Shown here: piece by piece, positions 63,525-64,000 of the stretch
How positions within the stretch are numbered: position 1 is the stretch's first letter
How the letters are laid out: each line of letters opens with the position of its first letter
Assembly: GCA_945883495.1 (NCBI GenBank)
Contig: CAMCXS010000006.1
Coordinates: 62,001 to 126,000 of the forward strand
DNA: 64,000 nucleotides
From: Akkermansia muciniphila
Lineage (GTDB): Bacteria > Verrucomicrobiota > Verrucomicrobiia > Verrucomicrobiales > DEV007
Direction of reading: 5' to 3'
Translations under genes and position numbers: made by a program
Notes under the pieces: model-generated
What the model was told of the DNA's origin: nothing
The model's input: the letters and a program-made list of their open reading frames with translations, nothing else
The model's database searches: none

Positions 63525-63942
63525 CGTTTTCGTGGACGCCAACATCCTGCTTTACTCGCGGGATGCTTCGGAACCCGAAAAGCAGGTGATCGCCAGTGCC
63601 CGGCTTGACGAGTTGTGGGAGAAGCACACCGGCAGGCTCTCCGTTCAGGTCCTCAACGAATATTTCGTCAACGTCACCCGCAAGCTCGACCCCGGATTGT
63701 CGCCGGAGGAAGCCTGGGACGACATCGAAGCTCTCTCCGCCTGGGCGCCGCTGCCGCTCGATATGGGCATCCTGACCCGAGCCTTCGCCGTGCAACGACG
63801 TTATGGGCTTTCTTGGTGGGACTCCATGATTGTGGCCGCCGCCGAAGCTTCTGACTGTTCCGTCATCCTGAGTGAGGACCTGTCGGACGGATCGAGCTAC
63901 TTCGGCATCACAGTGGAGAATCCCTTCAACGCGTTGCGCTGA
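63514..63942 (+). CDS. VapC-type PIN-domain ribonuclease toxin
   Basis: 142 residues. The PIN acidic set is complete: Asp8 in VFVDANILLYSRD, Glu49 in VQVLNEYFVNV, Asp103 in GLSWWDSMIVAAA, Asp122 in ILSEDLSDG. PIN toxins cut tRNA or rRNA when the antitoxin is lost. The module lies next to the window edge; the final 58 bases hold no gene I can see. Confidence 0.9.
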   Translation: MSDNVFVDANILLYSRDASEPEKQVIASARLDELWEKHTGRLSVQVLNEYFVNVTRKLDPGLSPEEAWDDIEALSAWAPLPLDMGILTRAFAVQRRYGLSWWDSMIVAAAEASDCSVILSEDLSDGSSYFGITVENPFNALR

Positions 63943-64000
63943 ATATTGTTCGGGCTCTGCACGAACGGGGCCGCCGCGCAGATGCGGCCCAGGAACGGAT

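Overview
This is a dense, GC-rich chromosomal window from a diderm bacterium, most likely a member of the Verrucomicrobiota. The main evidence is the gene families. There is a PVC-type haem-binding protein with a CxxCH motif, a DUF1587/1592/1588-type cytochrome protein, a Tat-exported DUF1501 protein, HprK with HPr and enzyme I but no sugar permease, and the outer-membrane set bamA, skp and lpxD. Very few of the start codons have a recognisable Shine-Dalgarno sequence. I see no rRNA, tRNA, CRISPR array or intact insertion sequence.

Layout. 1-9.1 kb: a zinc-dependent phospholipase C-like/DUF4332 protein, a lipoprotein, ftsH and yqgE on the minus strand; then trpD, icd and a moxR ATPase on the plus strand. 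9-12 kb: a compact set encoding a sigma-like factor, a 73-residue protein, a GAF protein and a cytosolic subtilase. It is bracketed by two small exported or membrane-anchored proteins that share an IAPKDS motif. 12-16.4 kb: truncated haemoglobin, the PVC haem protein, a decayed tail of a second such protein, and an unknown protein. 16.4-17 kb: a gene-poor patch with a six-copy 42-bp repeat and two copies of a GCAGAG-rich element. 17-21.3 kb: a zinc-finger protein and a 1248-residue hydrolase-membrane-WD40 protein. 21.4-30 kb: M48 protease, sugar kinase-like protein, nadE, an ompH/skp paralogue with an HTH-metallo-beta-lactamase gene, a DUF1501 protein and a Nudix protein. 29.3-32 kb: aquaporin-arsC pair, TauE-like half transporter and holA. 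32-37.6 kb: hibernation factor hpf, hprK, ptsH, ptsI and ruvB. 37.8-42 kb: bamA, skp and lpxD. 42-51 kb: NIPSNAP protein, DUF1592-type protein, pyruvate carboxylase, CPBP-like membrane protein and transaldolase. 51-62.7 kb: one gene for a 3886-residue exported repeat protein with an N-terminal subtilase. 63.2-64 kb: a VapBC-type toxin-antitoxin pair with a palindromic operator.

How the genes may work together. icd, pyc, tal and the HprK/HPr/EI relay belong to central carbon metabolism and its control. bamA, skp and lpxD build the outer membrane. aqp-arsC looks like an arsenate reduction and arsenite efflux unit. The best candidates for an undescribed system are the sigma-like/GAF/subtilase operon with its IAPKDS neighbours, and the membrane hydrolase-WD40 protein with its zinc-finger partner.
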